A stretch of DNA of 64,000 nucleotides from CAYRXM01 sp964428175. Lineage in GTDB: Bacteria; Chloroflexota; Anaerolineae; JAFGEY01. Of this stretch, positions 8,198 through 16,826 are shown piece by piece. The notes under the pieces are model-generated. The model searched no databases. It saw only the letters and a program-made list of their open reading frames with translations, and was not told where the DNA came from. Location: the NCBI GenBank assembly GCA_964428175.1, contig CAYRXM010000004.1, positions 1-64,000 on the forward strand. Reading direction: 5' to 3'. The position numbers were made by a program, and so were the translations under genes. Within the stretch, counting starts at the first letter, position 1. The number at the start of each line of letters is the position of its first letter.

Positions 8198-8759
8198 AGG
8201 TAACCTGGAAGCGCGCGCCGAACTGCTCAAGGTGCTGGGACACCCGGTGCGCCTGTTGATTTTGAACCTAGTCAAGGTGAAACCCCGTCACGGCGAGGAA
8301 CTGGCGGCGATTTTACTGCTCAACCCGGCGACGATCTCGCATCACCTGTCCAAGTTGACCCAGGCCGGCCTGCTCCGATCGCAGCAAGACCAATACTACC
8401 AGGTTTACTCACTGGCTGGCGACATGTGGGATATGCGCTTGAGCGAGCTGGTCTTTGTCCCTCAGCCGAGGTTGGCTGCCCGCGTCGAACAAGATGCCTA
8501 TCGAGACAAGGTGCTCAAGACTTTTTTTCGACAGGGCCGCTTGACCCAGATCCCGGCGCAGCTCAAAAAACAGATTATCGTGCTGGAGAAAATTGCCCAA
8601 GAGTTCGAGCCGGGCCGCGCCTACGATGAGCGCGAGGTCAACCAGGTTTTGCTCGAATTCAACGAGGATGTAGCCGCCTTGCGCCGTGGGTTGGTCAGCC
8701 ATAACCTGATGACGCGCGAGCAGGGCATTTATCGACGGACAAGTGAGGAGACACTATGA
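8178..8759 (+). CDS. ArsR-family regulator with C-terminal DUF2087
   Basis: Predicted autorepressor binding the ATCAAATT boxes upstream. The N-terminal winged helix-turn-helix covers about residues 10-85 (LLKVLGHPVRLLILNLV, LNPATISHHLSKLTQAGLL). It has no obvious metal-binding Cys pair, so a metal sensor is unlikely. The C-terminal half (about 105-190; KVLKTFFRQGRLTQIPAQLKK, YDEREVNQVLLEF, DVAALRRGLVSHNLMTR) matches the DUF2087 pattern of the family. RBS AAGGAGG lies 6 nt before the ATG, inside the upstream gene. The stop overlaps the next start (ATGA at 8756-8759). Confidence 0.88.
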   Translation: MTQTGVEGNLEARAELLKVLGHPVRLLILNLVKVKPRHGEELAAILLLNPATISHHLSKLTQAGLLRSQQDQYYQVYSLAGDMWDMRLSELVFVPQPRLAARVEQDAYRDKVLKTFFRQGRLTQIPAQLKKQIIVLEKIAQEFEPGRAYDEREVNQVLLEFNEDVAALRRGLVSHNLMTREQGIYRRTSEETL

Positions 8760-9886
8760 TCTATGAGTTGGAGCGATCTCAATTTGATCGCGTTCGCGGC
8801 CTGTTCGAGCCATTTACCGGCTGGCAGCCTTTTTGCACGGCCGTTGTCGAGGGCGCTCACTCTGGGCGGGTGTTTGTCGATCAACTCGAAAACCCCCGGA
8901 CGGCTTTTCTGAATCATAACGATCCGTGGAGCTATTTTGTGGGCGATCCGAGCAACCAGGCGTTCAACTGCGCGCTGAATCAAGCCATTTGGGCGCGAGC
9001 CGCATTTCCAGAGAATGTGCCCTCGCTGCTCGGTACCTGCGCGTCGGATGGGTGGGACGCGGCGCTCAAAACGATTCTCGCGCCGCGCGAACCGATCACG
9101 GCGCGCCGGCGGCATTATGTCTGTCACGCTCATGCGCACAAGCTCGCGCATGAGCGCGTGCCCGGCGGTTTCACGGTGCAGAAAATGGACGCATCGCTGC
9201 TGGATCGCCCAGGTTTCGTTCTGCCCAACGAGGTGCGCGAGTTCATTGAAAAATATCGCGACGCCGATCGACCCGCTTTCCGGGACTATGGGTTTGTCGC
9301 CATTCACGAAGAAACCAATCAAGTCGTTTCCTGGACCACCGTCGATGCGGTGAGTCGCGGTGTGGGCGATGTGGGGCTGCAAACCCTGCCCGAATATCGA
9401 CGGCGCGGCCTGGCGGCAATCACCACGGCCGCCGCGCTGGAATACGGGCTTGAAAATGGCCTTTCGACCATCGTCTGGACCTGCGCCGATGACAACGTGG
9501 GCTCAATTCGTACGACGGAGCGCCTGGGATTGCAGCGTCAAAAGGATTATGCGCTGCATTACATCGTGTTTGACGAGATGCAACATATCGGCGTGCAAGC
9601 CTACTATGAACTTGATGCCGGGCGGTACGAGCAGGCCATTGCGTTGTTCGAACGTGCTTTTGCCCTTGGGGGCGACGGCCCGTCCTTTTTGTATCACGAC
9701 GCGGCGCGCGCCTGGGCCTGGGCCGGCGATGCCGGCAGGGCGCTTCAATACCTGAATCGGGCCATCGACAAGGGATGGACGGATGTTCCGGCGACGGAGC
9801 AGTGCCGCGAGTTTTCCGCCTTGCGCGAAACGGCCGGCTGGCGCGCTGCGCTGGAGCGCATGCAGCCGCACGAGATGGCGCACTGA
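8756..9886 (+). CDS. GNAT family N-acetyltransferase
   Basis: Predicted acetyl-CoA-dependent transferase, 376 aa. The acetyl-CoA binding region is visible as VGLQTLPEYRRRGLAAITTAAALEYGL (R-R-x-G-L-A), followed by WTCADDNVGSIRTTERLGLQ, typical of the C-terminal half of a GNAT fold. The N-terminal ~150 residues form an extra domain as in the GNAT_acetyltran group. The last ~90 residues (AYYELDAGRYEQAIALFERAF... ALQYLNRAIDKGW) look like a TPR-type helical tail. It overlaps the ArsR gene by 4 nt and so is the third gene of the self-regulated operon. The substrate is unknown. Confidence 0.85.
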   Translation: MIYELERSQFDRVRGLFEPFTGWQPFCTAVVEGAHSGRVFVDQLENPRTAFLNHNDPWSYFVGDPSNQAFNCALNQAIWARAAFPENVPSLLGTCASDGWDAALKTILAPREPITARRRHYVCHAHAHKLAHERVPGGFTVQKMDASLLDRPGFVLPNEVREFIEKYRDADRPAFRDYGFVAIHEETNQVVSWTTVDAVSRGVGDVGLQTLPEYRRRGLAAITTAAALEYGLENGLSTIVWTCADDNVGSIRTTERLGLQRQKDYALHYIVFDEMQHIGVQAYYELDAGRYEQAIALFERAFALGGDGPSFLYHDAARAWAWAGDAGRALQYLNRAIDKGWTDVPATEQCREFSALRETAGWRAALERMQPHEMAH

Positions 9887-9908
9887 ATCGGGTTCGCCTT
9901 CATCTCCC

Positions 9909-9934
9909 GGCGCGGACACGCGCGTGTCCGCGCC
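9909..9934. terminator. GC-rich 26-bp palindrome after the GNAT gene
   Basis: GGCGCGGACACGC followed directly by GCGTGTCCGCGCC is a perfect palindrome 22 nt after the GNAT stop. The transcript would form a strong hairpin. The following T content is weak (TTGTCATTTG), so termination efficiency is uncertain. Confidence 0.55.
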
Positions 9935-9941
9935 TTGTCAT

Positions 9942-9970
9942 TTGACAGTTTGTATACCGAGTGGTATACT
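9942..9970 (+). promoter_or_regulatory. Promoter of the tetR-type gene with operator in the spacer
   Basis: TTGACA (9942-9947), 17-nt spacer, TATACT (9965-9970). The operator GTATACC-GAGT-GGTATAC (9952-9969) fills the spacer and reaches into the -10 box, so bound repressor would block polymerase. Confidence 0.85.
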
Positions 9971-10004
9971 ATGTGGGTCTGAAAGATGCTGAAGGCGGAA
10001 CGAA

Positions 10005-10571
10005 ATGGACAATCGTGCCAACCTGCTGGCTGTGGCTTTGCGGCTTTTTGCCTCGCGCGGCTATGACGCCGTCGGCGTGCAAGAGATCGTCGAGGACGCG
10101 GGCGTCACCAAGCCGACACTGTATCATTACTTTGGCAGCAAGCAGGGTCTCTTGGAAGCCTTGCTCGGCGAGCATTTCCAGGCTTTGTACGAGTCTGTGG
10201 CGCAAGCGGCTTTGTACCAGGGCGATCTGCCGCTCACGCTGGAGCGAATAGTCCGGGCCTATTTCGACTATGCGGGCGCGCATCGCACGTTTTATCGCTT
10301 GCAGCTTGGCCTGTGGTTCGCGCCGCCCAACAGCGCGGCCTTTCGCGCCGTCGCCGGGTGGAACGAGAAACAGCAGCAGTTGTTGGAAGCGCTGTTCATC
10401 CGCGCGGCAGACGATCACGGCAACATGCGCGGGCGGCATCGCGCCTATGCGGCGACGCTGCTGGGGACGATCCATACCTACATCGGGCTGGCGCTCAATG
10501 GCTACACCGAACTGGACGACAGGCTGGTCTACCACGCTATTCACCAGTTCATGCACGGTATCTTTTCCTAG
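10005..10571 (+). CDS. TetR family transcriptional regulator
   Basis: Predicted repressor, 188 aa. The N-terminal helix-turn-helix is clear (LLAVALRLFASRGYDAVGVQEIVEDAGVTKPTLYHYFGSKQGLLEALL, about 6-55). The C-terminal helical ligand domain is unspecific. The same operator, TATACC-N4-GGTATA, is present in its own promoter (9952-9969) and in front of the next gene (10619-10634). It therefore probably represses itself and the GH13 glucosidase gene, with an unknown sugar or metabolite as inducer. Confidence 0.93.
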   Translation: MDNRANLLAVALRLFASRGYDAVGVQEIVEDAGVTKPTLYHYFGSKQGLLEALLGEHFQALYESVAQAALYQGDLPLTLERIVRAYFDYAGAHRTFYRLQLGLWFAPPNSAAFRAVAGWNEKQQQLLEALFIRAADDHGNMRGRHRAYAATLLGTIHTYIGLALNGYTELDDRLVYHAIHQFMHGIFS

Positions 10572-10618
10572 TTTGATGTTTCTACAGGCGACAACGCCTT
10601 TTCTTTTTGGCTTTGCAC

Positions 10619-10634
10619 TATACCGTTCGGTATA
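10619..10634. promoter_or_regulatory. Second TetR operator, before the GH13 gene
   Basis: TATACC-GTTC-GGTATA, same arms and 4-nt spacing as the site at 9952-9969. Its right arm runs into a possible -10 (TATAAA, 10631-10636) with a weak -35 TTGGCT at 10607-10612 (18-nt spacer). Confidence 0.75.
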
Positions 10635-10660
10635 AAAAGAACAACAAAAGGAGATATTTA

Positions 10661-12019
10661 ATGGTACACTGGGCAAACGAGTCGATCTTTTACCACATCT
10701 ATCCGCTGGGATTTTGCGGCGCGCCAGAGTGGAACGATTTTTATTCGCCGCCCATGCCGCGCCTGGACAAGGTGTGCACCTGGATTTCACACCTCAAGTC
10801 GTTGGGCGTCAACGCGCTCTATCTCGGCCCACTGTTCGAGTCGAGCCGGCACGGCTACGACACGGCGGACTATTACCGGGTCGACCGGCGGCTGGGCGAC
10901 AATGCCGCGCTGGCTCGTGTCATCGATGCGCTGCACCAGAACGACATTCGCGTCATCCTCGACGGGGTGTTCAACCACGTGGGGCGCGATTTCTGGGCCT
11001 TTCGCGACGTGCAGGCACACCGCGAGCGGTCGGCCTATTGCGATTGGTTTGACGGGCTTGATTTTCAGCGGACAAGCCCCTGTGGCGATCCGTTTGCCTA
11101 CGCGGGCTGGAACGGCCATTACGACCTGGTCAAGCTCAACCTGAACAACCCGGCGGTGCGCGCGCACCTGCTGGACGCGGCAGCGATGTGGATCGACGCA
11201 TTCGCCATCGATGGGCTGCGGCTGGACGCGGCCGATTGTGTCGAGATTGATTTTTTGCGGGCGCTCGCCGCCCACTGCAAGCGCCTGCGTCCCGACTTTT
11301 GGCTGCTCGGTGAGGTAATCCACGGCGACTACCGGCGTTGGGCCAATGCCGGCACGCTCGACTCGACCACCAATTACGAGTGTTACAAGGGGCTGTACTC
11401 GAGCCACGTGGATGTCAATTATTTCGAGATCGCCTACTCGCTGAACCGCCAGTTTGGCGAGGACGGGCTATATCGCGGCCTGCCGCTGTACGCCTTTGCC
11501 GACAACCACGATGTCGACCGGGTGGCCAGCCGGCTGACTGATCCGGCCCATCTCTACCCGCTCTACTGCCTGCTGTTTGCCATGCCCGGCGTGCCGTCGA
11601 TCTATTACGGCAGCGAGTGGGGCATCCAGGGGCGCAAATCGAACGGCAGCGATGCGCCCTTGCGCCCCTGCCTGGAACTGGATGCGGCCGCCCGCTCGCC
11701 GCACCACGAGCTGGCTAAAACCATCGCCCGGTTGGCCCGCATCCGGCTTGGCAGCCCGGCGCTCCGGTATGGCGATTACCGCCAGTTGGACGTGCGCCAC
11801 GAGCAGTTGGCTTTTGCGCGCCAGACCGAGGATCAATGTGTGCTCGTGCTGGTCAACGCGGCTGCCCAACCGGCCGCGTTTCGGATTCCCGTCCCCGTGC
11901 GCGGCAGCCATCTGGTCGATCTCTTGAACGAGGGAGATGCGTTCTCCATCGTCAACGGGCAGGCGGCAGTCGATCCGGTCTGGGCGCACTGGGCGCGCAT
12001 CCTGCGTGTCGAGGGGTGA
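10661..12019 (+). CDS. GH13 alpha-amylase family glycosidase
   Basis: Predicted cytoplasmic alpha-glucan or maltooligosaccharide hydrolase, 452 aa, with no signal peptide. The family's conserved regions appear in order: region I DGVFNHVG, region II GLRLDAAD (nucleophile Asp), region III LLGEVIHGD (acid/base Glu) and region IV FADNHDVDR (transition-state Asp). YHIYPLGFCGAP at the N-terminus is the usual opening of the barrel. The C-terminal ~75 residues form the small beta domain. The ATG is chosen because AAAAGGAG (10646-10653) lies 7 nt upstream; an upstream in-frame start at 10607 would lie before the operator. It is controlled with the preceding TetR gene. Confidence 0.92.
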   Translation: MVHWANESIFYHIYPLGFCGAPEWNDFYSPPMPRLDKVCTWISHLKSLGVNALYLGPLFESSRHGYDTADYYRVDRRLGDNAALARVIDALHQNDIRVILDGVFNHVGRDFWAFRDVQAHRERSAYCDWFDGLDFQRTSPCGDPFAYAGWNGHYDLVKLNLNNPAVRAHLLDAAAMWIDAFAIDGLRLDAADCVEIDFLRALAAHCKRLRPDFWLLGEVIHGDYRRWANAGTLDSTTNYECYKGLYSSHVDVNYFEIAYSLNRQFGEDGLYRGLPLYAFADNHDVDRVASRLTDPAHLYPLYCLLFAMPGVPSIYYGSEWGIQGRKSNGSDAPLRPCLELDAAARSPHHELAKTIARLARIRLGSPALRYGDYRQLDVRHEQLAFARQTEDQCVLVLVNAAAQPAAFRIPVPVRGSHLVDLLNEGDAFSIVNGQAAVDPVWAHWARILRVEG

Positions 12020-12089
12020 CGAATGTGGGATAGTGTGGTATACTGATGCTCGTTTACAAGCGTATTGGAGTTATACGAGGAGGTGTGAC

Positions 12090-12398
12090 ATGTTGATCGT
12101 TCACGTTTTCGTCCACGTCAAGCGCGATTGTGTGCAGGCGTTCCAGGCCGCGTCGCTGGAAAACGCGCAGAACAGCATCGCGGAGCCGGGCATCGCCCGC
12201 TTTGACGTGCTCCAGCAGCAGGACGATCCTACCCGCTTTGTCCTGGTCGAGGTGTACCGCACGCCCGATGACCCGGCCCGGCACAAGGAGACGGCCCACT
12301 ATCAAAAGTGGCGCGACGCCGTCGCCGATATGATGGCCGAGCCGCGCAGCAGCATCAAGTACAGCAACCTCTTTCCCAGTGATGAGGGCTGGGGCTAG
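12090..12398 (+). CDS. Antibiotic biosynthesis monooxygenase (ABM) domain protein
   Basis: Small 102-aa ferredoxin-like fold protein of the ABM/LsrG type. Typical segments are MLIVHVFVHVKRDCVQAF, ARFDVLQQQDDPTRFVLVEVY and HKETAHYQKWRDAVADMM. Family members act on small quinones or, in LsrG, isomerise the phosphorylated AI-2 signal. Nothing in the neighbourhood (no lsr kinase or transporter) fixes the substrate. RBS GAGGAGG precedes the ATG. Its stop overlaps the stop of the convergent permease gene. Confidence 0.85.
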   Translation: MLIVHVFVHVKRDCVQAFQAASLENAQNSIAEPGIARFDVLQQQDDPTRFVLVEVYRTPDDPARHKETAHYQKWRDAVADMMAEPRSSIKYSNLFPSDEGWG

Positions 12399-13513
12399 AC
12401 CGCAAAGGGATCGATGGCATCGCGGATGGCATCGCCAACCAGGTTAAAGCCCAGCGCGGTCAGCATGACCGGCACAATAGGCCAGAGGAGCCACGGTTTT
12501 TGCAAGAGCACGCGCGTTTCTTGCGCCTGGCTGAGCAAGAGTCCCCAGCTTGTCATCGGTGGGCGGATGCCCAGGCCAAGAAAGCTTAGTGCGGTCTCGC
12601 CCAGGATCATGCTTGGAATGGCCAGGGTGGCCACGACGATCACGTGACTGAATGCAGTGGGCAGCAGGTGATTGAGAATGATGCGCATGTCGCTGCAATT
12701 CGCCACTCGCGCGGCCAAAACAAAATCGGTATCGCGCATTGCCAGCACTTTGGCGCGCATCTGCCGGGCCAGGCCGCCCCAGTTGACAAAAGAGAGCACC
12801 ACGGTAATGCCAAAGTAGGTCTTGACCGAATCCAGGCCCGGCGGCAGGGCCGAGGCCAGCGCCATCCACAGCGGAATCTGGGGAAAAGCCATCAACACCT
12901 CGACGATGCGCATCGAGATATCGTCAAACAGGCCGCCATAATAACCCGCCGCCATCCCCACCAGCGAGCCGATAATCAGGCTCAGGACTACCCCCACCAG
13001 CCCCACCGTCAGAGAAACCTGCGCGCCGTGCAGAACCCGGCTGAACAAATCCTTGCCCAGATCGTCGGTGCCCAGCAAAAAGACCTTGCCCGGTTCGTCG
13101 ACGGCAAAGAAATGAACATCGGTATTGATGAACCCCAGCAGCGTGTACGGTTCGCCTTTGGCCCAAAAGCGCAGCGGATACATATCGTCTGTGTGCCTGA
13201 CCATGCGCCGAAACGTTTCGGGGTTGGTATAGGACTCATAGCCGTAGACAAAAGGCCAGCGGAACTGGCCGCTCTGATCGCGGATGTGAATGCCGTTGGC
13301 CGGGACGCCCGGAAACTTGGAGTGAATCGTTCTTACGTCATAGGGAGAAAAGAACCCGGCAAAGGCGGCCACCAGGTAAAAGAGGATCAGCAATATGCCC
13401 GCGATCACTGCCAACCGGTTGCGTCGAAAGCGCAGCCAGGTGAGCTGCCCCACAGTCATGGTCGTAATGTCTTTTTGCTCGAGCTGTTTGGAGATTTTGT
13501 GCCGATTAGCCAT
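12395..13513 (-). CDS. ABC transporter permease, OppC/DppC type
   Basis: Inner-membrane permease of a peptide- or oligosaccharide-type importer, 372 aa. An N-terminal cytoplasmic tail is followed by the first membrane helix (LAVIAGILLILFYLVAAFAGFF), a long periplasmic loop, and then the transport core with LGTDDLGKDLFSRVLHGAQVSL. The EAA-type loop with the G-x9-LP pattern (ILNHLLPTAFSHVIV) and the ending GDAIRDAIDPF follow. The periplasmic loop of about 100 residues is longer than usual. The ATG at 13513 follows GAGG. It is the last gene of the SBP-permease-permease unit and overlaps the convergent ABM gene by 4 nt. Confidence 0.9.
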   Translation of the reverse strand: MANRHKISKQLEQKDITTMTVGQLTWLRFRRNRLAVIAGILLILFYLVAAFAGFFSPYDVRTIHSKFPGVPANGIHIRDQSGQFRWPFVYGYESYTNPETFRRMVRHTDDMYPLRFWAKGEPYTLLGFINTDVHFFAVDEPGKVFLLGTDDLGKDLFSRVLHGAQVSLTVGLVGVVLSLIIGSLVGMAAGYYGGLFDDISMRIVEVLMAFPQIPLWMALASALPPGLDSVKTYFGITVVLSFVNWGGLARQMRAKVLAMRDTDFVLAARVANCSDMRIILNHLLPTAFSHVIVVATLAIPSMILGETALSFLGLGIRPPMTSWGLLLSQAQETRVLLQKPWLLWPIVPVMLTALGFNLVGDAIRDAIDPFAV

Positions 13514-13544
13514 GCTTTTTCCTCGTCTGCACCTCAAATCCCAA

Positions 13545-14534
13545 TCACAACGACTCGTAGCGAACGCGCGGGTCCAGTACCGCCAACAAGATGTCCGCCA
13601 GCAGGTTCCCGATCACCAGCAAGACCGTGATCAGGATCAAAAAAGTGCCCGCCAGATAGACGTCCTGCGTCCGCGTCGCTTGCAGGTACATCGGCCCCAT
13701 CACCGGTAGATTCAGGACGATGCCGGTGATCGCTGTGCTCGAGATCAGACCGGGCAAGGACATGCCCAGGCTCATCACCAGTGGGTGGATGGCGTTGCGC
13801 ACGCCGTACTTCCAGACCAGCCGGCCCTCTCGCACGCCCTTGGCGCGCGCTGTCTGCATATAGGGCATTCTCTGCACATCCAGCAGGTTGCCGCGCATTA
13901 CGCGGATCAGCCCGGCGGTCCCGGTCACGGACACGATCAGCGCCGGCACCCACATGTGCTTGAGCAGATCGACCAATTTGGCCAGCGACCACGGCGCGTT
14001 CTCAAATTCGGACGAAAAAAGCCCGGCGGGTACGAAGCCAAAGAGCCGGCTTCCGCCCACCAGCAAGAGCAGCGCCAGGACAAAGCTGGGCACACCCACA
14101 CCCACAAAGGCCACAACGGTAAAAAACTGATCGCCAAACGAGTATTGGTGCGTGGCAGAATAGACGCCGACCGGAATGCCGATTGCCCAGGACAGGATAA
14201 GGCTGGTAAAAGAGACGATCAGGGTCATCGCCAGGCGCTCGCCGATCAACTCGCGAACCGGCTTGCGATAGGCAAAAGACTCGCCAAAGTCTCCCTGCAC
14301 AAAACGAAAAAGCCAGGAGACAAAGCGCTTGTATGCCGGGTCATACAGATTATAGCGCACGCGCAAGGCCTCGGCCTCCAAATGAGCGCCCTCGTATCCC
14401 TGCGCCTCCAACTGGGTGATGTAATACGACAAATAGTCGCCCGGCGGCAGCTCGATGATGATAAAACCAATGACGACGATGATAAACAACGTCGGGATCA
14501 TCGACAAAATCCGCTGACCGATGTATTTCAGCAT
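13545..14534 (-). CDS. ABC transporter permease, OppB/DppB type
   Basis: Inner-membrane permease partner of the adjacent OppC-type protein, 329 aa. It begins MLKYIGQRILSMIPTLFIIVVIGFIII, the standard first helix. It carries RYNLYDPAYKRFVSWL, the family region GDFGESF, the EAA-like motif ARAKGVREGRLVWKYGVRNAIHPL and a final DPRVRYESL. The ATG at 14534 follows GAGG. It is 31 nt upstream of the OppC-type gene. Confidence 0.92.
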   Translation of the reverse strand: MLKYIGQRILSMIPTLFIIVVIGFIIIELPPGDYLSYYITQLEAQGYEGAHLEAEALRVRYNLYDPAYKRFVSWLFRFVQGDFGESFAYRKPVRELIGERLAMTLIVSFTSLILSWAIGIPVGVYSATHQYSFGDQFFTVVAFVGVGVPSFVLALLLLVGGSRLFGFVPAGLFSSEFENAPWSLAKLVDLLKHMWVPALIVSVTGTAGLIRVMRGNLLDVQRMPYMQTARAKGVREGRLVWKYGVRNAIHPLVMSLGMSLPGLISSTAITGIVLNLPVMGPMYLQATRTQDVYLAGTFLILITVLLVIGNLLADILLAVLDPRVRYESL

Positions 14535-14606
14535 TGCGCACCTCGTCCTCTGTGCCCGCCCGGCATGGTACGCCTCAAGTCCGGTGTACCCGCTACCTCT
14601 AAAAGA

Positions 14607-14639
14607 GCTTGCCACCCACCGGCCTGGTGAGTGGCAAGC
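14607..14639 (-). terminator. Intercistronic hairpin after the solute-binding protein gene
   Basis: On the minus strand, 14-nt arms (GCTTGCCACTCACC and GGTGGGTGGCAAGC, one mismatch) are followed by TCTTTTAG. It lies between the SBP gene and its permeases, where partial termination usually lowers permease expression relative to the binding protein. Confidence 0.6.
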
Positions 14640-14656
14640 CAGATACACATATTATA

Positions 14657-16663
14657 CTACGATTTCCACCACTGTTCCGGATCGCCGGCGCCGGGCCAAC
14701 CAAAAGTCCAGGTGGCCCAAATGCCGTTGGCCGGGACATTGTGCATATTGTTCTTGACCGCGACGAGCTGGTTCGGCAGCTGAACATAGCCGAGCTGGAT
14801 CGGGCCTTCGTCGACGTGGATCTGGTATGCGTCCAGAATGGCCGCTTTTTGCGCATCCGCGTCTGCGAGGACGATGGCCTTGCCATAGGCCTGCTGCAAC
14901 CTTTCGATAAAGCTGCCCGCTGGCGGCGCGACGCCTTCCTTGCCGCCCGTCTGGTACCACCGGCCGTAAGGCGGGCCGGCGATGGTGTACCCGGTGTTCT
15001 CGACCGGCGCCCAGTGCCCTGGGGCGGCGATAAGCCCGGACGCGCCACCGCCGCGAGCGCGGAACAGCGACTCGCCATTCGTCGCGCGCTCGTCGGTCAG
15101 CGTGCCGTCAATTACGTTGAGCACTAGGTTCAGGCCGACCTTTTTATAGTCTTCCTGCGCCAACTCGCCGGCCTTGGTATAGTTCCCATTGTTCACGTCA
15201 ATGTCCAGCATCAGCTCCAGCTTGGAGCCGTCCGGCCTCTCGCGATAGCCATCGCCGTCCACATCCACGACGCCCAGCTCGTCCAGCCACGCTTTCGCCT
15301 GCTCCGGGTCGTGCTTGAGGTCCTGGCTCTCCCAGGCTTTGAGGATTTCTTGCCCGCGTGGGCTGTCGTACTCGGCGCCGACGGCAGGCATGGCGAACTG
15401 GCGCGGTTTGCCCAGACCCGAATAAACGATGTCGTTCATCCGCTCGCGATCGAGGGCTGCCGACAACGCCCGGCGGAAATTACGCTGCCAGAGCAGCCCG
15501 TCCGGATAGGCGGTCAGGCCGGGGTCGTCATAGCAATAGTGGAACAGCATACCCGTATCGACGGCGTTCAGTGTGCTCCACATCATGGTTGTATAGCCGC
15601 CCTGGGCCTGGTTCTCCTGGATCACGCTCCAGTCCTTGATCAGCGAATCCCAGCTGATATCAACCTCACCGGCGATGATCTTGGTGACGATCAGCTCCCA
15701 TGAAGCGGCGCATTGCGCTTCCATGTTGTCCATATAGGGAAGCTGGTTGCCCGCCGTATCGACTTTCCAATAGTAGGCATTCCGCTCCAGGGTTTCCTTT
15801 TGCCCCGCCGTAAACGACGTGACCACCCACGGGCCAAAGTGCGGCATGGCATATTGGTAGCGGTTCGTGAGATGATCTCTCAGATCGGCTACGTCGTCTT
15901 TGGCCAGCGCCGTGTTGAACTTGGGGTGGAATTGCTCCATAAAGTGGGACGGGACGACCTGGTAAGTGCTGCCGCGGTCACCGCCGCCACGGTTCATTTG
16001 GAACATAAAGAGGGGGTTGGGGCCGGCAAAGGTCAGCTTGACGGTATAGTCATCGACCTTTTCCAGGGTCATGTTTTGCCCGGCGACGCGTGTGCCGGAG
16101 GGCGGCGCATAGGCGACGGTCTCGTCCAGCACCATGTTTTCCCACCACCAGATCCAGTCGTCCATGGTCAGCGACTCGCCATCCGACCACTTGACGCCCT
16201 TGCGCATGTGCAGCACCAACTCGGTGGCCGCATCGTTCCATTCCCAACTGGTGCACAGGTTGGGCCGCAGCGCCGTGGTGGCCTCGCGCGTGTACTTGGC
16301 AAAACCATCGTTAAAGGCGAGCAGCTGGAGCGCGCCGGGAGCCTCACCTTGCGCCATCCAGACAACTGTCCCGCCGTACTGGCCCAGTTTGTCCACCGGT
16401 TCGATGGTCATCGGTTCTTGGGGCAGCCGTTGGTCGAGGCTGGGCAGCGTTCCGGCTTTGACCATATCGACTAGCATGGGCGCTTCCTTGGCGACGTCCG
16501 GCGCCGGGGTAGGCGTTGCTGCCTGGGGCGTGGCGGTCGCGTCTGTCGTTTTGGGCGTGTCTGTAGGCTGTTCAACAGGCGTCTTGCCGCATGCAGCAAG
16601 CGCAGCGCCGGCCGCGGCAACAGCCGATACCTTTAGAAACTCGCGACGTGTGACCTTGTTCAT
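14657..16663 (-). CDS. ABC transporter substrate-binding lipoprotein (SBP family 5)
   Basis: Extracytoplasmic binding protein for a peptide- or oligosaccharide-type importer, 668 aa. The N-terminus has a twin-arginine motif (TRREFLK) and a lipobox (LAAC), followed by a Pro/Thr/Ala-rich linker, so it is probably a Tat-exported lipoprotein. SBP_bac_5 features are visible: TSWEWNDAATELVLHMRKGVKWSDGESLTMDDW and the mid-domain FRRALSAALDRERMNDIVYSGLGKPRQF. RBS AAAGGAG is present. It is followed by permease genes but not by ATPase genes, and preceded by a LacI-type regulator; a sugar ligand is therefore as likely as a peptide. Confidence 0.9.
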   Translation of the reverse strand: MNKVTRREFLKVSAVAAAGAALAACGKTPVEQPTDTPKTTDATATPQAATPTPAPDVAKEAPMLVDMVKAGTLPSLDQRLPQEPMTIEPVDKLGQYGGTVVWMAQGEAPGALQLLAFNDGFAKYTREATTALRPNLCTSWEWNDAATELVLHMRKGVKWSDGESLTMDDWIWWWENMVLDETVAYAPPSGTRVAGQNMTLEKVDDYTVKLTFAGPNPLFMFQMNRGGGDRGSTYQVVPSHFMEQFHPKFNTALAKDDVADLRDHLTNRYQYAMPHFGPWVVTSFTAGQKETLERNAYYWKVDTAGNQLPYMDNMEAQCAASWELIVTKIIAGEVDISWDSLIKDWSVIQENQAQGGYTTMMWSTLNAVDTGMLFHYCYDDPGLTAYPDGLLWQRNFRRALSAALDRERMNDIVYSGLGKPRQFAMPAVGAEYDSPRGQEILKAWESQDLKHDPEQAKAWLDELGVVDVDGDGYRERPDGSKLELMLDIDVNNGNYTKAGELAQEDYKKVGLNLVLNVIDGTLTDERATNGESLFRARGGGASGLIAAPGHWAPVENTGYTIAGPPYGRWYQTGGKEGVAPPAGSFIERLQQAYGKAIVLADADAQKAAILDAYQIHVDEGPIQLGYVQLPNQLVAVKNNMHNVPANGIWATWTFGWPGAGDPEQWWKS

Positions 16664-16826
16664 TTTTTTCTCCTTTTTCTTGGTAAACCAGATTCACTTG
16701 GATCATTCATCTGAACATAAAAATACGTTTGTTTGATTGTCTGCCTCCTTTCGCAAGGTGGTGCTGCCAGACCGGCTGCCACCACAATGACTCTCGACAA
16801 CATCCTGGTTTCTTGAGGAATCCTGC

